In this document: positions 35,116 to 45,609 of the stretch, piece after piece
Layout: every line of letters starts with the position of its first letter
Position numbering within the stretch: the stretch's first letter is position 1
Source of the DNA: Methylophilus sp. 13
GTDB taxonomy: Bacteria > Pseudomonadota > Gammaproteobacteria > Burkholderiales > Methylophilaceae
Direction: 5' to 3'
Length of the DNA: 64,000 nt
Assembly (NCBI RefSeq): GCF_015354335.1
Contig: NZ_JADKYR010000003.1
Location: forward strand, 248,001-312,000
The notes under the pieces: generated by a model
Database searches by the model: none
What the model saw: only the letters and a program-made list of their open reading frames with translations
What the model was told of the DNA's origin: nothing
Program-made: the position numbers and the translations under genes

Positions 35116-35352
35116 ATGGCACGTGTATGTCAGGTAACCGGTAAAAAACCAATGGTGGGTAACAACGTTTCCCACGCACAAAACAAAACAAGACGTCGTT
35201 TCTTGCCTAACTTGCAAAACCGTAAGTTTTGGGTTGAGAGCGAAAACCGCTGGGTAAGCCTGCGCATTACTAACGCCGCTTTGCGTACCATCGACAAAAA
35301 TGGTATCGATGCAGTATTGGCTGATTTGCGCGCTGCTGGCGAAAAAATCTAA
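35116..35352 (+). CDS. rpmB: 50S ribosomal protein L28
   Basis: 78 residues; [17 protein letters not shown] start and [17 protein letters not shown] block are diagnostic. It lacks the CxxC pairs of zinc-type L28. First gene of a two-gene operon with rpmG; the TTTGGAGACA before ATG 35116 decides the start over the in-frame ATG at 35104. Confidence 0.98.
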   Translation: MARVCQVTGKKPMVGNNVSHAQNKTRRRFLPNLQNRKFWVESENRWVSLRITNAALRTIDKNGIDAVLADLRAAGEKI

Positions 35353-35383
35353 CTCGCAGCACTAGTGAGCAAAGGACAATATC

Positions 35384-35539
35384 ATGCGTGAAAAAATCAA
35401 ATTGGAATCCAGTGCTGGTACAGGTCATTTCTATACCACTACTAAAAACAAACGTACCATGCCAGAGAAAATGGAGATCAAAAAATTTGATCCAGTTGCT
35501 CGTAAGCATGTGATGTACAAAGAGACTAAATTGAAATAA
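35384..35539 (+). CDS. rpmG: 50S ribosomal protein L33
   Basis: A 51-residue protein beginning [20 protein letters not shown] and ending in [11 protein letters not shown]. It is the cysteine-free form that needs no zinc. It follows rpmB by 31 bp and precedes a strong terminator. The encoding frame is short, so it is easy to miss. Confidence 0.97.
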   Translation: MREKIKLESSAGTGHFYTTTKNKRTMPEKMEIKKFDPVARKHVMYKETKLK

Positions 35540-35560
35540 TTTTAGTTTCAAGTGTTTAAT

Positions 35561-35588
35561 AAAAAAGCCTGCATATGCAGGCTTTTTT
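35561..35588. terminator. Bidirectional terminator of rpmBG
   Basis: A 28-bp perfect palindrome: AAAAAAGCCTGCAT followed by its reverse complement. It serves rpmG and, from the other side, the convergent mscS-type gene. Confidence 0.92.
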
Positions 35589-35607
35589 ATTAGCTTTCAT
35601 TTATCGT

Positions 35608-36900
35608 TTATGCATCGCCATTAACAGCGCTTGAAGAGGAAATAATACGGACCTCCTGCTGTGGGTATGGAATCCGAATATTATTCGCTTTAAAGCGCCG
35701 CCAAATCTCATAATAAATGTCACTTTGCAATTTGGCTGTACCTTCCTCAGGGTTGGGAACCCAAACCGCTAATACTAAATCAATGCCATTCTGACCAAAT
35801 GACTTGATTGTCACATCTACCGCCGTATCATCCTGTATGGTGCGCTCATGTGTTCTGCCGATTTCTTTTAATAACTGTATCGCCAGATCAAGATCGCTTT
35901 CATAGGAGATCTGAATAGGAATAGGCACCTTGGCTGTATGTACTGCAGAGGTATGATTGATTACCACATCCGTAATCATCTTCTCGTTAGGAATGATGAT
36001 TTCTGTCGAATCGGGCTTCTGCAGGATCATGTAGCGAGAGCGCAACTCTTGCACAACACCATGATGCTCCCCAATGGTAATCAGGTCACCCATGTGCAGA
36101 GACTTATCCATCAAAATGATAAAGCCGCTCACGTAGTTACTGGCGATCTTTTGTAAGCCAAACCCCAACCCAACACCGAGCGCGCCGCCAAAGACGGACA
36201 ACATGGTGACATCTATGCCCACCGCCGCCATGGACATCAGCAAGGCAATCACAATCGCCACCATGCGCACCAGCTTGACCATAATCACGCGCCAGTTGCC
36301 ATTGATATTGGTAGCAGCCATCAAGCGCATCTCAATAATGCGGCTCAGCCACAATGCCACCAGCATGGTAATGATGATGGTCAGACTGCCTTGAAGCAGC
36401 AACAACAGGTTCAGCTTCTGCTTGCCGACAGTGAATTTCACGTCTTCGAGAACCTGCAATGCCGGATCGAGAAAACCGCTGATATGCAAAGCAACAATGA
36501 CCCAGACACACCAGGCGATCACGCGCTCAAACGAATGCAGCCAGGCGCCAGGTGAAAAGACATAACGCAATACATAAACAAAACTGCGAATCACCACCAT
36601 CGCCAGCAGCATGCGCACTGACAGCTTGATCAGCCCCACATGCATCCAATGCTCCAGGCTGAGCCGGGTAATCAGTAACATTAAAAATGCGACCAGAGGA
36701 AAAAACAGCCGCTCAATTCCGCCCAGCAGTATTTTGTACACGATGTTTACGCGCCCTGCCGCAATTTGCTTGCGTAAGTGCAGATTTAACAGCCCGCTGA
36801 CAGCGAGCACGGCACCAATGATGAATAATTGCCATAACGCCGACACCGAGCTCAGGTCGTGCGCAATTTCTTTCCAGAGAATATCAATATCGCTATCCAT
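35608..36900 (-). CDS. MscS-family mechanosensitive channel
   Basis: A 430-residue inner-membrane channel opening under membrane tension to release solutes on osmotic downshock. Several N-terminal helices precede the pore-lining helix, seen as SVFGGALGVGLGFGLQKIASNYVSG. The beta domain (KSLHMGDLITIGEHHGVVQEL) and alpha/beta vestibule follow. It is longer than E. coli MscS (286), with two or three extra helices, so it is closer to the YbdG/YjeP-like middle-size group. It lies 10 bp after mgtE and is probably co-transcribed with it. Confidence 0.94.
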   Translation of the reverse strand: MDSDIDILWKEIAHDLSSVSALWQLFIIGAVLAVSGLLNLHLRKQIAAGRVNIVYKILLGGIERLFFPLVAFLMLLITRLSLEHWMHVGLIKLSVRMLLAMVVIRSFVYVLRYVFSPGAWLHSFERVIAWCVWVIVALHISGFLDPALQVLEDVKFTVGKQKLNLLLLLQGSLTIIITMLVALWLSRIIEMRLMAATNINGNWRVIMVKLVRMVAIVIALLMSMAAVGIDVTMLSVFGGALGVGLGFGLQKIASNYVSGFIILMDKSLHMGDLITIGEHHGVVQELRSRYMILQKPDSTEIIIPNEKMITDVVINHTSAVHTAKVPIPIQISYESDLDLAIQLLKEIGRTHERTIQDDTAVDVTIKSFGQNGIDLVLAVWVPNPEEGTAKLQSDIYYEIWRRFKANNIRIPYPQQEVRIISSSSAVNGDA

Positions 36901-36910
36901 GTATTACCGC

Positions 36911-38368
36911 TTATAACAAGAAGATGGTGGCCAGGCCGAGAAAAATCATAAAGCCGCCGCTGTCGGTGATTGCCGTAATGAGGACGCTGGATCCCACGGC
37001 GGGGTCACGATCCAGTTTATTCATCACCAAAGGAATGGTGACGCCAATAATGGCCGCCAACAACAAATTAAGAGTCATCGCTGACATCATGACCAGCCCC
37101 AAGGCCGCGCTATGATAGAGCCAAAAAGCGATCAGGCCGAGCACACTGCCCCAGATTAAGCCATTCAGCAAAGCCACGCCCATCTCTTTTTGCAACAGAG
37201 ACTTCATGTGATAGCCAGAAATCTGCCCCAAAGCCAGACCGCGTACAATCATGGTGGTGGTTTGGTTGCCGGAATTGCCGCCTATGCCGGCAACAATCGG
37301 CATCAGTGCAGCCAACGCAACAATTCGCTCAATACTACCCTCAAACAAGCCAATGACTCGGGAAGCAACCAGCGCCGTCACCAAGTTAATTGCCAACCAC
37401 GCCCAACGGTTTTGCACCGACTTCCAGATAGAAGCAAAGAAGTCTTCTTCTTCGCGCAAACCAGCCAAAGACAGCATATCCGCCTCTGCCTCTTCACGAA
37501 TGATATCCATCACCGTATCCACGGTAATCCTGCCGACCAGCTTGCGATTATTATCTACCACCGGGGCAGTCACCAGGTCATAACGTTCAAACGCCATCGC
37601 CGCCTGGTCCGCCATATCCTCAGGGTGAAACACCACAGCATCGGTAGACATGATATCGCCGACTTTGGTCTCCGGATCATTCAGAATAATACGCTTGAGT
37701 GGCAACACCCCTTGCAGGATGTCATCGCGATTAATGACAAACAACTTGTCGGTATGGTCGGGAAACTTAGGTAACCTGCGGAGATAGCGCAAGACCACTT
37801 CCAGCGTGATATCGTCCCGAATGGTCACAATATCAAAATCCATGATCGAACCGACCGTATCATCAGGATAAGACAGCGCAGACTGCAAACGCTCACGATG
37901 CTGTGTATCCAGGCTATACAGCAAGTCCTGCAATACATCTTTAGGTAAATCAGGCGCAAGATCAGCCAACTCATCGGTATCAAGCTGCTCGGCGGCGGCG
38001 AGCAACTCTTCGCTATCCATGTCAGCAATCAGCGTCTGGCGCACCGCATCGGATACTTCGAGCAAAATCTCGCCATCACGTTCTGCTTTTACCAGGTCCC
38101 AAACCATTAAACGATCGTCTAATGGCAGCGATTCCAAGATATAGGCAACGTCGGCCGGATGTAGCTGATCCAATTTGTGCTGCAGCACATTTAAATTCTG
38201 CTTGTGTACCAGCGTCTCAACCAGATCATGATTCGGCATATCCTGCCTATGCACAACATGCTCAACCAGCTTGTGTTTACCCAATAAATGGATCACTTGC
38301 TGCAAAGTCTCACTGAGGCTCTCTTTGCCTTCAATTACTTTTTCATCATGTTCGTGAATTTCTGTCAT
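36911..38368 (-). CDS. mgtE: Magnesium transporter MgtE
   Basis: Mg2+-gated channel of 485 residues. The domain order is the cytosolic N domain (HPADVAYILESLPLDDRLMVWDLV), two CBS domains (about residues 155-290) and five C-terminal helices with the signature GIGGNSGNQTTTMIVRGLALGQ. The N and CBS domains close the pore when cytosolic Mg2+ is high. The 78-bp gap to the divergent gene is too short for an Mg2+ riboswitch. It shares a transcript with the MscS-type gene. Confidence 0.96.
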   Translation of the reverse strand: MTEIHEHDEKVIEGKESLSETLQQVIHLLGKHKLVEHVVHRQDMPNHDLVETLVHKQNLNVLQHKLDQLHPADVAYILESLPLDDRLMVWDLVKAERDGEILLEVSDAVRQTLIADMDSEELLAAAEQLDTDELADLAPDLPKDVLQDLLYSLDTQHRERLQSALSYPDDTVGSIMDFDIVTIRDDITLEVVLRYLRRLPKFPDHTDKLFVINRDDILQGVLPLKRIILNDPETKVGDIMSTDAVVFHPEDMADQAAMAFERYDLVTAPVVDNNRKLVGRITVDTVMDIIREEAEADMLSLAGLREEEDFFASIWKSVQNRWAWLAINLVTALVASRVIGLFEGSIERIVALAALMPIVAGIGGNSGNQTTTMIVRGLALGQISGYHMKSLLQKEMGVALLNGLIWGSVLGLIAFWLYHSAALGLVMMSAMTLNLLLAAIIGVTIPLVMNKLDRDPAVGSSVLITAITDSGGFMIFLGLATIFLL

Positions 38369-38446
38369 GCAGGATCCAATGTTGAGCAGCCGTTATTTTT
38401 TGCAGGTATTATTGTACAAAGCGTTGATGACACTACCTAGACTTTT

Positions 38447-38695
38447 ATGCAAAAGCCATTGATATTATTTGGCACCCTTGGGTGCCATCTCTGTGAGGAT
38501 GCAGAGCGTATTTTGCAGGCCTTAAAACTGCCTTACCAATACGTAGACATTATTGAAGATGAAAAATTGCTAGAACGCTATCAAATCAGCATTCCAGTAT
38601 TGTTAGAAAACTCGTCAGATCAGGAGAATATACTGGCTTGGCCTTTTAATAGCGAACAAGTCAGTCAATGGCTGTTATCGCATCGTACCAAATAA
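38447..38695 (+). CDS. Glutaredoxin-like protein (DUF836)
   Basis: An 82-residue thioredoxin-fold protein with the redox motif GCHLCEDA near the N-terminus and the cis-Pro block ISIPVLL. Members are presumed disulfide reductases, but no partner is known. It stands alone between mgtE (divergent) and rplQ (convergent). Confidence 0.88.
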   Translation: MQKPLILFGTLGCHLCEDAERILQALKLPYQYVDIIEDEKLLERYQISIPVLLENSSDQENILAWPFNSEQVSQWLLSHRTK

Positions 38696-38721
38696 AAAAG
38701 CCAGCGATTGCTGGCTTTTTT
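38694..38721. terminator. Bidirectional terminator ending the ribosomal superoperon
   Basis: AAAAAAGCCAGC, loop GATT, GCTGGCTTTTTT. On the minus strand it lies 17 bp after the rplQ stop, closing the alpha operon. On the plus strand it ends the glutaredoxin-like gene. Confidence 0.93.
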
Positions 38722-38737
38722 ATTGATGCGTCAGAAC

Positions 38738-39124
38738 TTACTCTGCAGCTGGTGCTTCTGCAACTTCTGGACGGTCTACCAACTCAACAAACGCCATAGG
38801 CGCATTGTCACCGTTGCGGAAACCACATTTCAGGATACGCAGGTAACCACCGTTGCGTGCATTGTAACGTGGACCCAGTTCACCGAACAGTTTACCAACG
38901 ATGTCACGGTCACGCAGACGGCTGAACGCCAAACGACGGTTTGCCAGTGTAGGTGTTTTACCCAAAGTGATCAGAGGCTCAGCGTACTTACGCAGCTCTT
39001 TTGCTTTTGGCAAAGTTGTTTTGATCACTTCGTGACGCAGCAAAGAGGTCACCATGTTGCGGAACATGGCAGCACGGTGGCTGCTGGTTCTGTTCAATTT
39101 ACGATTGCTATTACCGTGACGCAT
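38738..39124 (-). CDS. rplQ: 50S ribosomal protein L17
   Basis: 128 residues. The N-terminal [20 protein letters not shown] block is characteristic of L17, which binds the bottom of the large subunit near the exit tunnel. Last gene of the alpha operon, 33 bp after rpoA, followed by the shared terminator. Confidence 0.98.
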   Translation of the reverse strand: MRHGNSNRKLNRTSSHRAAMFRNMVTSLLRHEVIKTTLPKAKELRKYAEPLITLGKTPTLANRRLAFSRLRDRDIVGKLFGELGPRYNARNGGYLRILKCGFRNGDNAPMAFVELVDRPEVAEAPAAE

Positions 39125-39157
39125 AGTAATTTCCTTAAGTATTTATCTTATTAGAAA

Positions 39158-40144
39158 TTAAGCTTTTTCCAAGCCAACAGGTGGCCAGTTTTCCAGCTTC
39201 ATTCCCAGTGTTAAGCCTTTGGAGGCCAACACATCTTTAATTTCATTCAGTGATTTTCTACCCAGGTTAGGCGCCTTCAGCAATTCGTTTTCAGTACGCT
39301 GAATCAGATCACCAATGTAGAAAATGTTTTCTGCTTTGAGGCAGTTGGCAGAACGTACTGTCAATTCCAGATCATCTACTGGACGCAACAGGATAGGATC
39401 TACCTGTGGAGCTGCTTTCACTTCAACGTCAGCAGAAGCACCTTCCAGGTTCGCAAATACAGACAACTGACCAATCAGGATACGTGCAGCATCACGAATC
39501 GCCTGCTCAGGCTCGATGATACCGTTGGTTTCCACATCCATAATCAGCTTGTCGAGGTCAGTACGCTGCTCAACACGGGCACTTTCAACATGATAGCTGA
39601 CTTTGTTGATCGGGCTGAAAGACGCATCCACCATCATGAAGCCCAACACACGGTCTTCATCGTTGGCTTTTTGACGCGCTGGAACAGGTTGATAACCACG
39701 ACCCATTTCAACTTTCACTTCCAGGTTCAACTTACCGCCTTTAGTGATGTTAGCAAGGATATGATTTGGGTTCACAATCTCAGCATCATGACCCACTTCA
39801 AAATCACCCGCTGTTACAATCCCTTCACCGCTTTTGCTCAAAACCAGAATGGTTTCAGTTTTGTTGTGCAGTTTTAAAGCAACACCTTTGAGGTTGAGCA
39901 AGATATCAACAACATCTTCTTGCACACCTTCGATAGTGGAGTACTCATGTACGACACCATCAATTTTTACTTCAGTAATGGCAAAACCCGGAATGGAAGA
40001 GAGCAAGACTCTTCTTAACGCATTACCCAAGGTATAGCCAAAGCCACGTTCCATTGGCTCCAAAGTCACACGTGCGCGGAGTGGCGTTATCACTTCAACG
40101 TCAACAACACGTGGCTTCAAATAATCTGTAGGGTTATTTTGCAT
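39158..40144 (-). CDS. rpoA: RNA polymerase subunit alpha
   Basis: 328 residues. The N-terminal domain ([26 protein letters not shown]) dimerises and starts core assembly. After a linker, the C-terminal domain ([20 protein letters not shown], then [18 protein letters not shown]) carries the helix-hairpin-helix that binds UP elements and activators such as Fis. It lies between rpsD and rplQ in the usual alpha-operon order. Confidence 0.99.
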   Translation of the reverse strand: MQNNPTDYLKPRVVDVEVITPLRARVTLEPMERGFGYTLGNALRRVLLSSIPGFAITEVKIDGVVHEYSTIEGVQEDVVDILLNLKGVALKLHNKTETILVLSKSGEGIVTAGDFEVGHDAEIVNPNHILANITKGGKLNLEVKVEMGRGYQPVPARQKANDEDRVLGFMMVDASFSPINKVSYHVESARVEQRTDLDKLIMDVETNGIIEPEQAIRDAARILIGQLSVFANLEGASADVEVKAAPQVDPILLRPVDDLELTVRSANCLKAENIFYIGDLIQRTENELLKAPNLGRKSLNEIKDVLASKGLTLGMKLENWPPVGLEKA

Positions 40145-40200
40145 ACAATTCCTTGAAGTAATTGGGTATTAAAAAATAAACCTTAGCCTAGACTAAGCGA

Positions 40201-40830
40201 TTACTTAGAATACAATTCAACGATCAATGATTCATTGATGGTAGCAGGCAACTCATCACGCTGAGGTTTAGCCTTAAACTTACCAGACAATGCTTTGACG
40301 TCGACTTCCAACCACTCAGGGAAACCACGCTGCTCAGCTGCTTCAACAGCTGCTTTAATACGCAATTGTGTTTTTGCTTTATCAGCCACAGAAATCACAT
40401 CACCAGCCTTCACTTGATAGGAAGGAACGTTTACGCGCTTGCCGTTAACCAAAATAGCGTTATGACGGACCACTTGACGTGCTTCTGAGCGAGAACCAGC
40501 CAAACCCATGCGGTATGCAACGTTGTCCAAACGGGACTCCAGCAACTGCAACAGGCTCTCACCAGTAATGCCTTTTTGACGGTCAGCTTCCGCGTAGTAA
40601 GTACGGAATTGACCTTCCAATACGCCGTAGATACGACGTACTTTTTGTTTCTCACGCAGTTGGACACCATAGTCTGACAAACGTGAGTTACGGCGTTGAC
40701 CATGCTGACCTGGTGCGAAGTTGCGCTTTTCGATCGCGCATTTGTCTGTAAAGCATTTTTCTGCTTTCAGAAACAGCTTTTCACCTTCACGACGGCATTG
40801 ACGGCATTTAGGGTCTAAATTTCTAGCCAA
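40201..40830 (-). CDS. rpsD: 30S ribosomal protein S4
   Basis: 209 residues. Primary 16S rRNA-binding protein and, in E. coli, the translational repressor of the alpha operon. This is the zinc-binding form, with C9-x2-C12-x13-C26-x4-C31 near the N-terminus. The S4 RNA-binding domain ([20 protein letters not shown]) is clear. Confidence 0.98.
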   Translation of the reverse strand: MARNLDPKCRQCRREGEKLFLKAEKCFTDKCAIEKRNFAPGQHGQRRNSRLSDYGVQLREKQKVRRIYGVLEGQFRTYYAEADRQKGITGESLLQLLESRLDNVAYRMGLAGSRSEARQVVRHNAILVNGKRVNVPSYQVKAGDVISVADKAKTQLRIKAAVEAAEQRGFPEWLEVDVKALSGKFKAKPQRDELPATINESLIVELYSK

Positions 40831-40877
40831 AATAGTTCTCCAGTAATCGATTCGCTAATCTGTGACAGCGAAATGAA

Positions 40878-41267
40878 TTAAATTCTGCGTTTTTTCGGTG
40901 GACGGCAACCGTTATGAGGTACCGGGGTCACATCCGTAATGCTAGTGATTTTGAAACCAGCAGCATTCAACGCACGCACAGCAGATTCACGACCTGGACC
41001 TGGCCCTTTAATACGCACTTCCAGATTCTTCACACCAGACTCCTGAGCGGCTTTACCAGCCACCTCAGAAGCTACCTGAGCAGCAAATGGAGTACTCTTA
41101 CGTGAACCTTTAAAACCTTGACCACCGGAAGTAGCCCATGACAATGCATTGCCTTGACGATCGGTAATCGTGATAATCGTGTTGTTAAAAGAAGCGTGCA
41201 CGTGGGCAATACCCTCGGCAATATTCTTTTTAACTTTTTTTCTAACGCGTACATTAGCTTTTGCCAT
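40878..41267 (-). CDS. rpsK: 30S ribosomal protein S11
   Basis: 129 residues. Platform protein near the Shine-Dalgarno helix. The C-terminal block [17 protein letters not shown] and the core [16 protein letters not shown] identify it. Second gene of the alpha operon between rpsM and rpsD. Confidence 0.99.
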   Translation of the reverse strand: MAKANVRVRKKVKKNIAEGIAHVHASFNNTIITITDRQGNALSWATSGGQGFKGSRKSTPFAAQVASEVAGKAAQESGVKNLEVRIKGPGPGRESAVRALNAAGFKITSITDVTPVPHNGCRPPKKRRI

Positions 41268-41306
41268 GTTGTACTGTCCTTAATATTTACTTTTGTTCAA
41301 TAAAGA

Positions 41307-41669
41307 TTATTTAGCTTGTTTGATCGCTTTAACCGGACCTTTGCGTGTACGCGCATTGGTTTTGGTACGCTGACCGCGCACTGGCAAACCACGACGATGG
41401 CGAATACCGCGGTAGCAACCCAAGTCCATCAAACGTTTGATATTCATGGTCACTTCACGACGCAAATCACCTTCTACAGTGTATTTAGCCACTTCGTCAC
41501 GCAGCTTCTCTACTTCTGCATCGCTCAAGTCTTTAACCTTTACAGTAGTTAAAACACCAGCTGCAGCACAGATCTTCTGCGCAGTATCGCGACCAATACC
41601 ATAAATAGAGGTCAACGCAATTTCTGCATGTTTGTGGTTTGGGATATTTACCCCGGCAATACGAGCCAT
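41307..41669 (-). CDS. rpsM: 30S ribosomal protein S13
   Basis: 120 residues. Head protein that contacts the P-site tRNA with its basic tail ([12 protein letters not shown]). It begins [14 protein letters not shown] with an H2TH fold ([13 protein letters not shown]). First gene of the alpha operon, downstream of a good promoter. Confidence 0.99.
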   Translation of the reverse strand: MARIAGVNIPNHKHAEIALTSIYGIGRDTAQKICAAAGVLTTVKVKDLSDAEVEKLRDEVAKYTVEGDLRREVTMNIKRLMDLGCYRGIRHRRGLPVRGQRTKTNARTRKGPVKAIKQAK

Positions 41670-41734
41670 ACTTAAACTCCAATAATCAATCGTTTTTCAC
41701 GATCAAACTTGTGCGTAGAAAAGAAAAGCCGCAT

Positions 41735-41763
41735 ATTATATCAGCTTCACTATGCTCTCACAA
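41735..41763 (-). promoter_or_regulatory. Promoter of the alpha operon (rpsM onward)
   Basis: On the minus strand, TTGTGA (complement of 41758-41763) and TATAAT (complement of 41735-41740) are 17 bp apart, in the 108-bp gap between rpmJ and rpsM. The position matches the E. coli spc/alpha boundary. Confidence 0.75.
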
Positions 41764-41777
41764 GCAATTGTTTACCA

Positions 41778-41891
41778 TTAACCTTGACGTTGTTTATGAC
41801 GTGGGTCAGTACAAATAATGCGAACAACACCGCGACGTCTTACGACTTTACAGTTACGGCATAATGTTTTAACTGATGCGCGAACTCTCAT
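41778..41891 (-). CDS. rpmJ: 50S ribosomal protein L36
   Basis: 37 residues beginning [20 protein letters not shown]. Zinc ligands C11, C14, C27 and H32 are all present, so this is the zinc form. Last gene of the spc operon, 24 bp after infA. It is short and easily missed. Confidence 0.97.
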   Translation of the reverse strand: MRVRASVKTLCRNCKVVRRRGVVRIICTDPRHKQRQG

Positions 41892-41915
41892 CTTACTTTC
41901 CTTTAATTAATTCAC

Positions 41916-42134
41916 TTACTTTGCGCGGAATGTAATTCGCGCACGGGTTAAATCATAAGGGGTCATCTCAACCGTGACTTTGTCACCTGGCAGAATACGG
42001 ATGTAATGCATACGCATTTTGCCTGAAATGTAACCAAGTACTGTATGACCATTTTCCAGTTTCACTTTAAAAGTTGCATTCGGGAGATTTTCAACAATCT
42101 CCCCCTGCATCTCAATGCGATCCTCTTTTGCCAT
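41916..42134 (-). CDS. infA: Translation initiation factor IF-1
   Basis: 72 residues of an OB fold: [20 protein letters not shown], then [20 protein letters not shown]. It occupies the ribosomal A site during initiation. Lying 3 bp after secY within the spc operon, as in most betaproteobacteria and unlike E. coli, where infA is elsewhere. Confidence 0.99.
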   Translation of the reverse strand: MAKEDRIEMQGEIVENLPNATFKVKLENGHTVLGYISGKMRMHYIRILPGDKVTVEMTPYDLTRARITFRAK

Positions 42135-42137
42135 CTT

Positions 42138-43451
42138 CTACTTACCCGTCCCCTTAAAGTTTGCCTTTTTCAGCAAGCCTTCATACTGTTGCGACATCAG
42201 ATGAGATTGCACCTGCGTCATAAAGTCCATCGTCACAACAACGATAATCAACAATGAAGTTCCACCAAAATAGAACGGGGTATTAAATTTCAACACTAAA
42301 AACTCTGGCAATAAACAAACCAGCGTAATGTACAGCGCACCAATCAATGTCAAACGACCCATGATGCGGTCAATATATTTTGCGGTTTGCTCACCTGGGC
42401 GAATACCTGGCACAAATGCGCCACTCTTCTTCAGGTTATCTGCAGTTTCCTTGGGATTGAACACCAATGCCGTGTAGAAAAAAGCAAAAAACAAAATCGC
42501 TGCAGCAAACAACAAGATATATAAGGGCTGACCAGGCGACAGTTTTGCACTGACGTCCTTGAGCCAATACATGTGCTCACTGCTACCAAACCAACCAGCT
42601 AAAGTAGCCGGGAATAAAATAATACTTGAAGCAAAAATCGGTGGAATCACACCAGACATATTTAGCTTCAAAGGCAAATGCGTCGATTGACCGCCGTAAA
42701 TGCGGTTACCAACCTGACGCTTTGCGTAATTCACTGTGATTTTGCGTTGACCGCGCTCAACAAAAACCACCAGCGCTGTCACTAAAATCACTGCCACAAA
42801 CAGGAACATCACTAATGGAATAGAGAATGCGCCTGTTTTAGCCAAATCCAAGGTGCTACCAATTGCATGCGGCAAGCCCGCTACAATCCCGGCAAAAATA
42901 ATGATAGAAATACCATTACCAATGCCACGCTCGGTAATCTGCTCACCCAACCACATCAGGAACATCGTCCCGGCCACCAGTGTGGTAACTGCAGTGATGC
43001 GGAAAGCAAAGCCAGGATCCAATACCAGACCAGCCTGACCTTCAAGTGCGATCGCAATACCCAGCGCCTGGAAAGTCGCTAACAATACCGTGCCGTAACG
43101 CGTGTACTTCGTGATCTGGCGTCTACCAGCTTCACCTTCTTTTTTCAGCTGCTCCAACTGTGGTGAAACCACCGTGAGCAACTGCATAATAATCGACGCA
43201 GAAATGTAGGGCATGATCCCCAGGGCAAATACGGTAAAACGCGACAGAGCCCCACCGGAGAACATGTTAAACATGCCCAAAATGCCATCTTTCTGCGTGT
43301 CGAACAACTGCTTCAACACTGTAGGATCAATGCCTGGCACTGGAATATGTGCACCGAGGCGGTAAACCACCAATGCACCCAACAAGAACCACAAACGGCT
43401 TTTTAATTCGCCAAGTTTGCCAACGGAACTTAAGATATTATCCTGTGCCAA
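42138..43451 (-). CDS. secY: Preprotein translocase subunit SecY
   Basis: 437-residue channel of the Sec translocon with ten membrane helices. Typical blocks are [11 protein letters not shown], the pore region [23 protein letters not shown] and the cytosolic loop [18 protein letters not shown]. It follows rplO, the conserved spc order. No protein-export partner other than this subunit is in the window. Confidence 0.99.
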   Translation of the reverse strand: MAQDNILSSVGKLGELKSRLWFLLGALVVYRLGAHIPVPGIDPTVLKQLFDTQKDGILGMFNMFSGGALSRFTVFALGIMPYISASIIMQLLTVVSPQLEQLKKEGEAGRRQITKYTRYGTVLLATFQALGIAIALEGQAGLVLDPGFAFRITAVTTLVAGTMFLMWLGEQITERGIGNGISIIIFAGIVAGLPHAIGSTLDLAKTGAFSIPLVMFLFVAVILVTALVVFVERGQRKITVNYAKRQVGNRIYGGQSTHLPLKLNMSGVIPPIFASSIILFPATLAGWFGSSEHMYWLKDVSAKLSPGQPLYILLFAAAILFFAFFYTALVFNPKETADNLKKSGAFVPGIRPGEQTAKYIDRIMGRLTLIGALYITLVCLLPEFLVLKFNTPFYFGGTSLLIIVVVTMDFMTQVQSHLMSQQYEGLLKKANFKGTGK

Positions 43452-43475
43452 GCTGATACTCTCTTTTGACTACGT

Positions 43476-43913
43476 TTATATTTCCAGCACTTTGCCGCCA
43501 GCTGCTTCAATGGCTGCCTTAGCACCTTTGGTCAACAACAACCCTTGCACTTGAACCTTGGCTGAAACTTCACCAGACAGATAGACTTTCACTGCCTTCA
43601 CAGCAGCTGGAACCAATTTCGCTGCTTTCAATGCCAAGATATCAACCACCTCAGCATCAACCAAAGCCAACTCGCTAGTACGAATACGTGCGGTGTCTGC
43701 ATGAGTCAGGGAGTTAAAACCACGTTTAGGCAAGCGACGTTGCAAAGGCATTTGACCGCCTTCAAAACCTACTTTATGGAAACCGCCAGCACGGGATTTT
43801 TGACCTTTGTGACCACGGCCACCAGTTTTACCCAAGCCAGAACCAATCCCACGACCTAAACGACGAGGTGCTTTTTTTGCGCCTGCAGCAGGCTTAATCG
43901 TGTTTAATTGCAT
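43476..43913 (-). CDS. rplO: 50S ribosomal protein L15
   Basis: 145 residues. Begins [20 protein letters not shown], with the Gly/Arg-rich [20 protein letters not shown] that threads into 23S rRNA. It sits 2 bp after rpmD and upstream of secY. Confidence 0.99.
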   Translation of the reverse strand: MQLNTIKPAAGAKKAPRRLGRGIGSGLGKTGGRGHKGQKSRAGGFHKVGFEGGQMPLQRRLPKRGFNSLTHADTARIRTSELALVDAEVVDILALKAAKLVPAAVKAVKVYLSGEVSAKVQVQGLLLTKGAKAAIEAAGGKVLEI

Positions 43914-43915
43914 GA

Positions 43916-44110
43916 TTATTCAACCTTCAAAAGATAACTCACAGCGTTGATCATGCCGCGAATTTCAGGAGTGTCCTGCACTTCTACAGTGTGGTGCATA
44001 CGACGCAAACCCAAGCCACGAACAGTAGCTTTGTGTGCTTCAATACGACCAATCAAACTTCTTACCAGCGTCACTTTCAAAGTAGCGCTTTCTTTTTTTG
44101 CTTTAGCCAT
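43916..44110 (-). CDS. rpmD: 50S ribosomal protein L30
   Basis: 64 residues, with [20 protein letters not shown] and [20 protein letters not shown]. Slightly longer than E. coli L30 (59) because of an N-terminal AKAKKESA. Packed 2 bp from both neighbours, rpsE and rplO. Confidence 0.98.
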   Translation of the reverse strand: MAKAKKESATLKVTLVRSLIGRIEAHKATVRGLGLRRMHHTVEVQDTPEIRGMINAVSYLLKVE

Positions 44111-44112
44111 GA

Positions 44113-44622
44113 TTAACCTCTGATTTCTTCTACGGTCTTACCACGTTTAGCGGCGATTTCAGCCGGTGTATTCATGGATGCCAGACCATTCAAGGTCGCG
44201 CGAACCAGGTTGTAAGGATTGGTTGAACCAATACTCTTTGCAACGACGTTAGTCACACCCATTACTTCGAAGATCGCACGCATTGCGCCACCAGCAATAA
44301 TACCGGTACCTTCAGAAGCTGGCTGAATCAGCACTTTAGCGGCACCGTGAACACCGGTCACTGCATGGTGCAATGTGCCATTGTTCAGGTTCACTTTAAC
44401 CATACTGCGACGGGCTTCGTCCATGGCTTTTTGTACAGCCACAGGCACTTCACGTGCTTTACCTTTACCCATACCAACGGCGCCATCACCATCACCAACC
44501 ACGGTCAGCGCAGCGAAGCTCATGATACGACCACCTTTAACCGTTTTACTTACACGGTTAACGGTAATCATCTTTTCGCGCAAACCGTCAGTTTGCTGCT
44601 GTTGTTCAATATCTTTAGCCAT
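44113..44622 (-). CDS. rpsE: 30S ribosomal protein S5
   Basis: 169 residues. Double-stranded RNA-binding fold followed by the S5 C-terminal domain. [20 protein letters not shown] and [20 protein letters not shown] are diagnostic; the former loop is where spectinomycin-resistance changes occur in E. coli, and no unusual residue is evident. Takes part in decoding accuracy and mRNA unwinding. Confidence 0.99.
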   Translation of the reverse strand: MAKDIEQQQQTDGLREKMITVNRVSKTVKGGRIMSFAALTVVGDGDGAVGMGKGKAREVPVAVQKAMDEARRSMVKVNLNNGTLHHAVTGVHGAAKVLIQPASEGTGIIAGGAMRAIFEVMGVTNVVAKSIGSTNPYNLVRATLNGLASMNTPAEIAAKRGKTVEEIRG

Positions 44623-44636
44623 TCTTTATCTCACCC

Positions 44637-44990
44637 TTAGAATTTGAGACCAGATTCACGGGCAGCGTCAGCCAAAGCCTTGATACGACCGTGATACTTG
44701 TAGCCTGAACGATCAAATGCAACAGTGGTAATACCTGCTTTTGCTGCTTTTTCAGCAATACGCTTACCAATCAGGGTTGCAGCTTCGATGTTGCCGCCAT
44801 TTTTCAGTTGTTGACGCACTTCAGCCTCAACGGTGGATGCACTCGCCAACACGCGATCGCCAGTTTCAGCAATAATCTGTGCGTAGATATTGGTGTTGGT
44901 GCGATGTACACTCAAACGTGTCACTTTCAACTCGGCGATTTTGGCACGGGTTTTACGTGCTCTGCGCAAGCGGTTATTTACGTTTTTCAT
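44637..44990 (-). CDS. rplR: 50S ribosomal protein L18
   Basis: 117 residues. Binds 5S rRNA with L5. [16 protein letters not shown] and the C-terminal [20 protein letters not shown] identify it. Located between rplF and rpsE in spc order. Confidence 0.99.
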   Translation of the reverse strand: MKNVNNRLRRARKTRAKIAELKVTRLSVHRTNTNIYAQIIAETGDRVLASASTVEAEVRQQLKNGGNIEAATLIGKRIAEKAAKAGITTVAFDRSGYKYHGRIKALADAARESGLKF

Positions 44991-45064
44991 TGAATTTACC
45001 TTTAATGTTGAATCACTGTTCAGGCGAGCTTCTAATTAGGAGCTGTAACCTACAAGTGTCTTAC

Positions 45065-45598
45065 TTATTTTTTCTTGGTCTCTTTGATGACCACCACTTC
45101 GTCAGCATAACGAACACCTTTACCTTTATAAGGCTCTGGTGCACGGTAAGCACGAATTTGAGCAGCCACTTGACCAACCACTTGCTTGTTGGCCCCTGTC
45201 AACACTACTTCAGTAGGAGTAGGTGTCTGTACAGTCACGCCTTCAGGCATTTTATGGTTGATTGGGTGGGAGTAGCCCAACTCCAAGTTCAAGGTAGAAC
45301 CCTGAGCATTGGCTTTGTAACCCACACCGATCAGTGACAGCTTACGGGTAAACCCGGCAGAAACACCTTGCACCATATTGGCCAGCAATGCGCGGGTTGT
45401 ACCTGACATCGCTCTTGCATGCTGTGTTTCACCATTCGTTTGAACCAACAACTGCTCACCTTCGCGAACCACTGAAATATCAGCAGACAACGCTTGAGTC
45501 AACTTACCCAAAGGGCCGCTCACCGCGACTTCTGAGGCTGAGATTACAACTTCTACTTTCGCAGGAATTGCAATCGGATTTTTAGCAACACGTGACAT
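45065..45598 (-). CDS. rplF: 50S ribosomal protein L6
   Basis: 177 residues from ATG 45598 (MSRVAKNPIAIPAKVEV), the usual L6 start; the frame open to 45625 would overlap rpsH. The C-terminal EPYKGKGVRYADEVV block next to the GTPase-associated region is intact. Followed by 74 bp before rplR with no clear feature. Confidence 0.99.
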   Translation of the reverse strand: MSRVAKNPIAIPAKVEVVISASEVAVSGPLGKLTQALSADISVVREGEQLLVQTNGETQHARAMSGTTRALLANMVQGVSAGFTRKLSLIGVGYKANAQGSTLNLELGYSHPINHKMPEGVTVQTPTPTEVVLTGANKQVVGQVAAQIRAYRAPEPYKGKGVRYADEVVVIKETKKK

Positions 45599-45609
45599 AT
45601 TGATTCTCC

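Noticed and set aside
38369-38446. Possible magnesium riboswitch before mgtE
   Set aside because: The 78-bp divergent gap is too short for the known classes and shows no such structure.
38694-38721. Repeated AAAAAAGCC hairpins (22794, 34463, 35561, 38694) as a dispersed repeat family
   Set aside because: Each sits just after a stop codon with A-run and T-run flanks and differs in stem and loop; they are independent bidirectional terminators.
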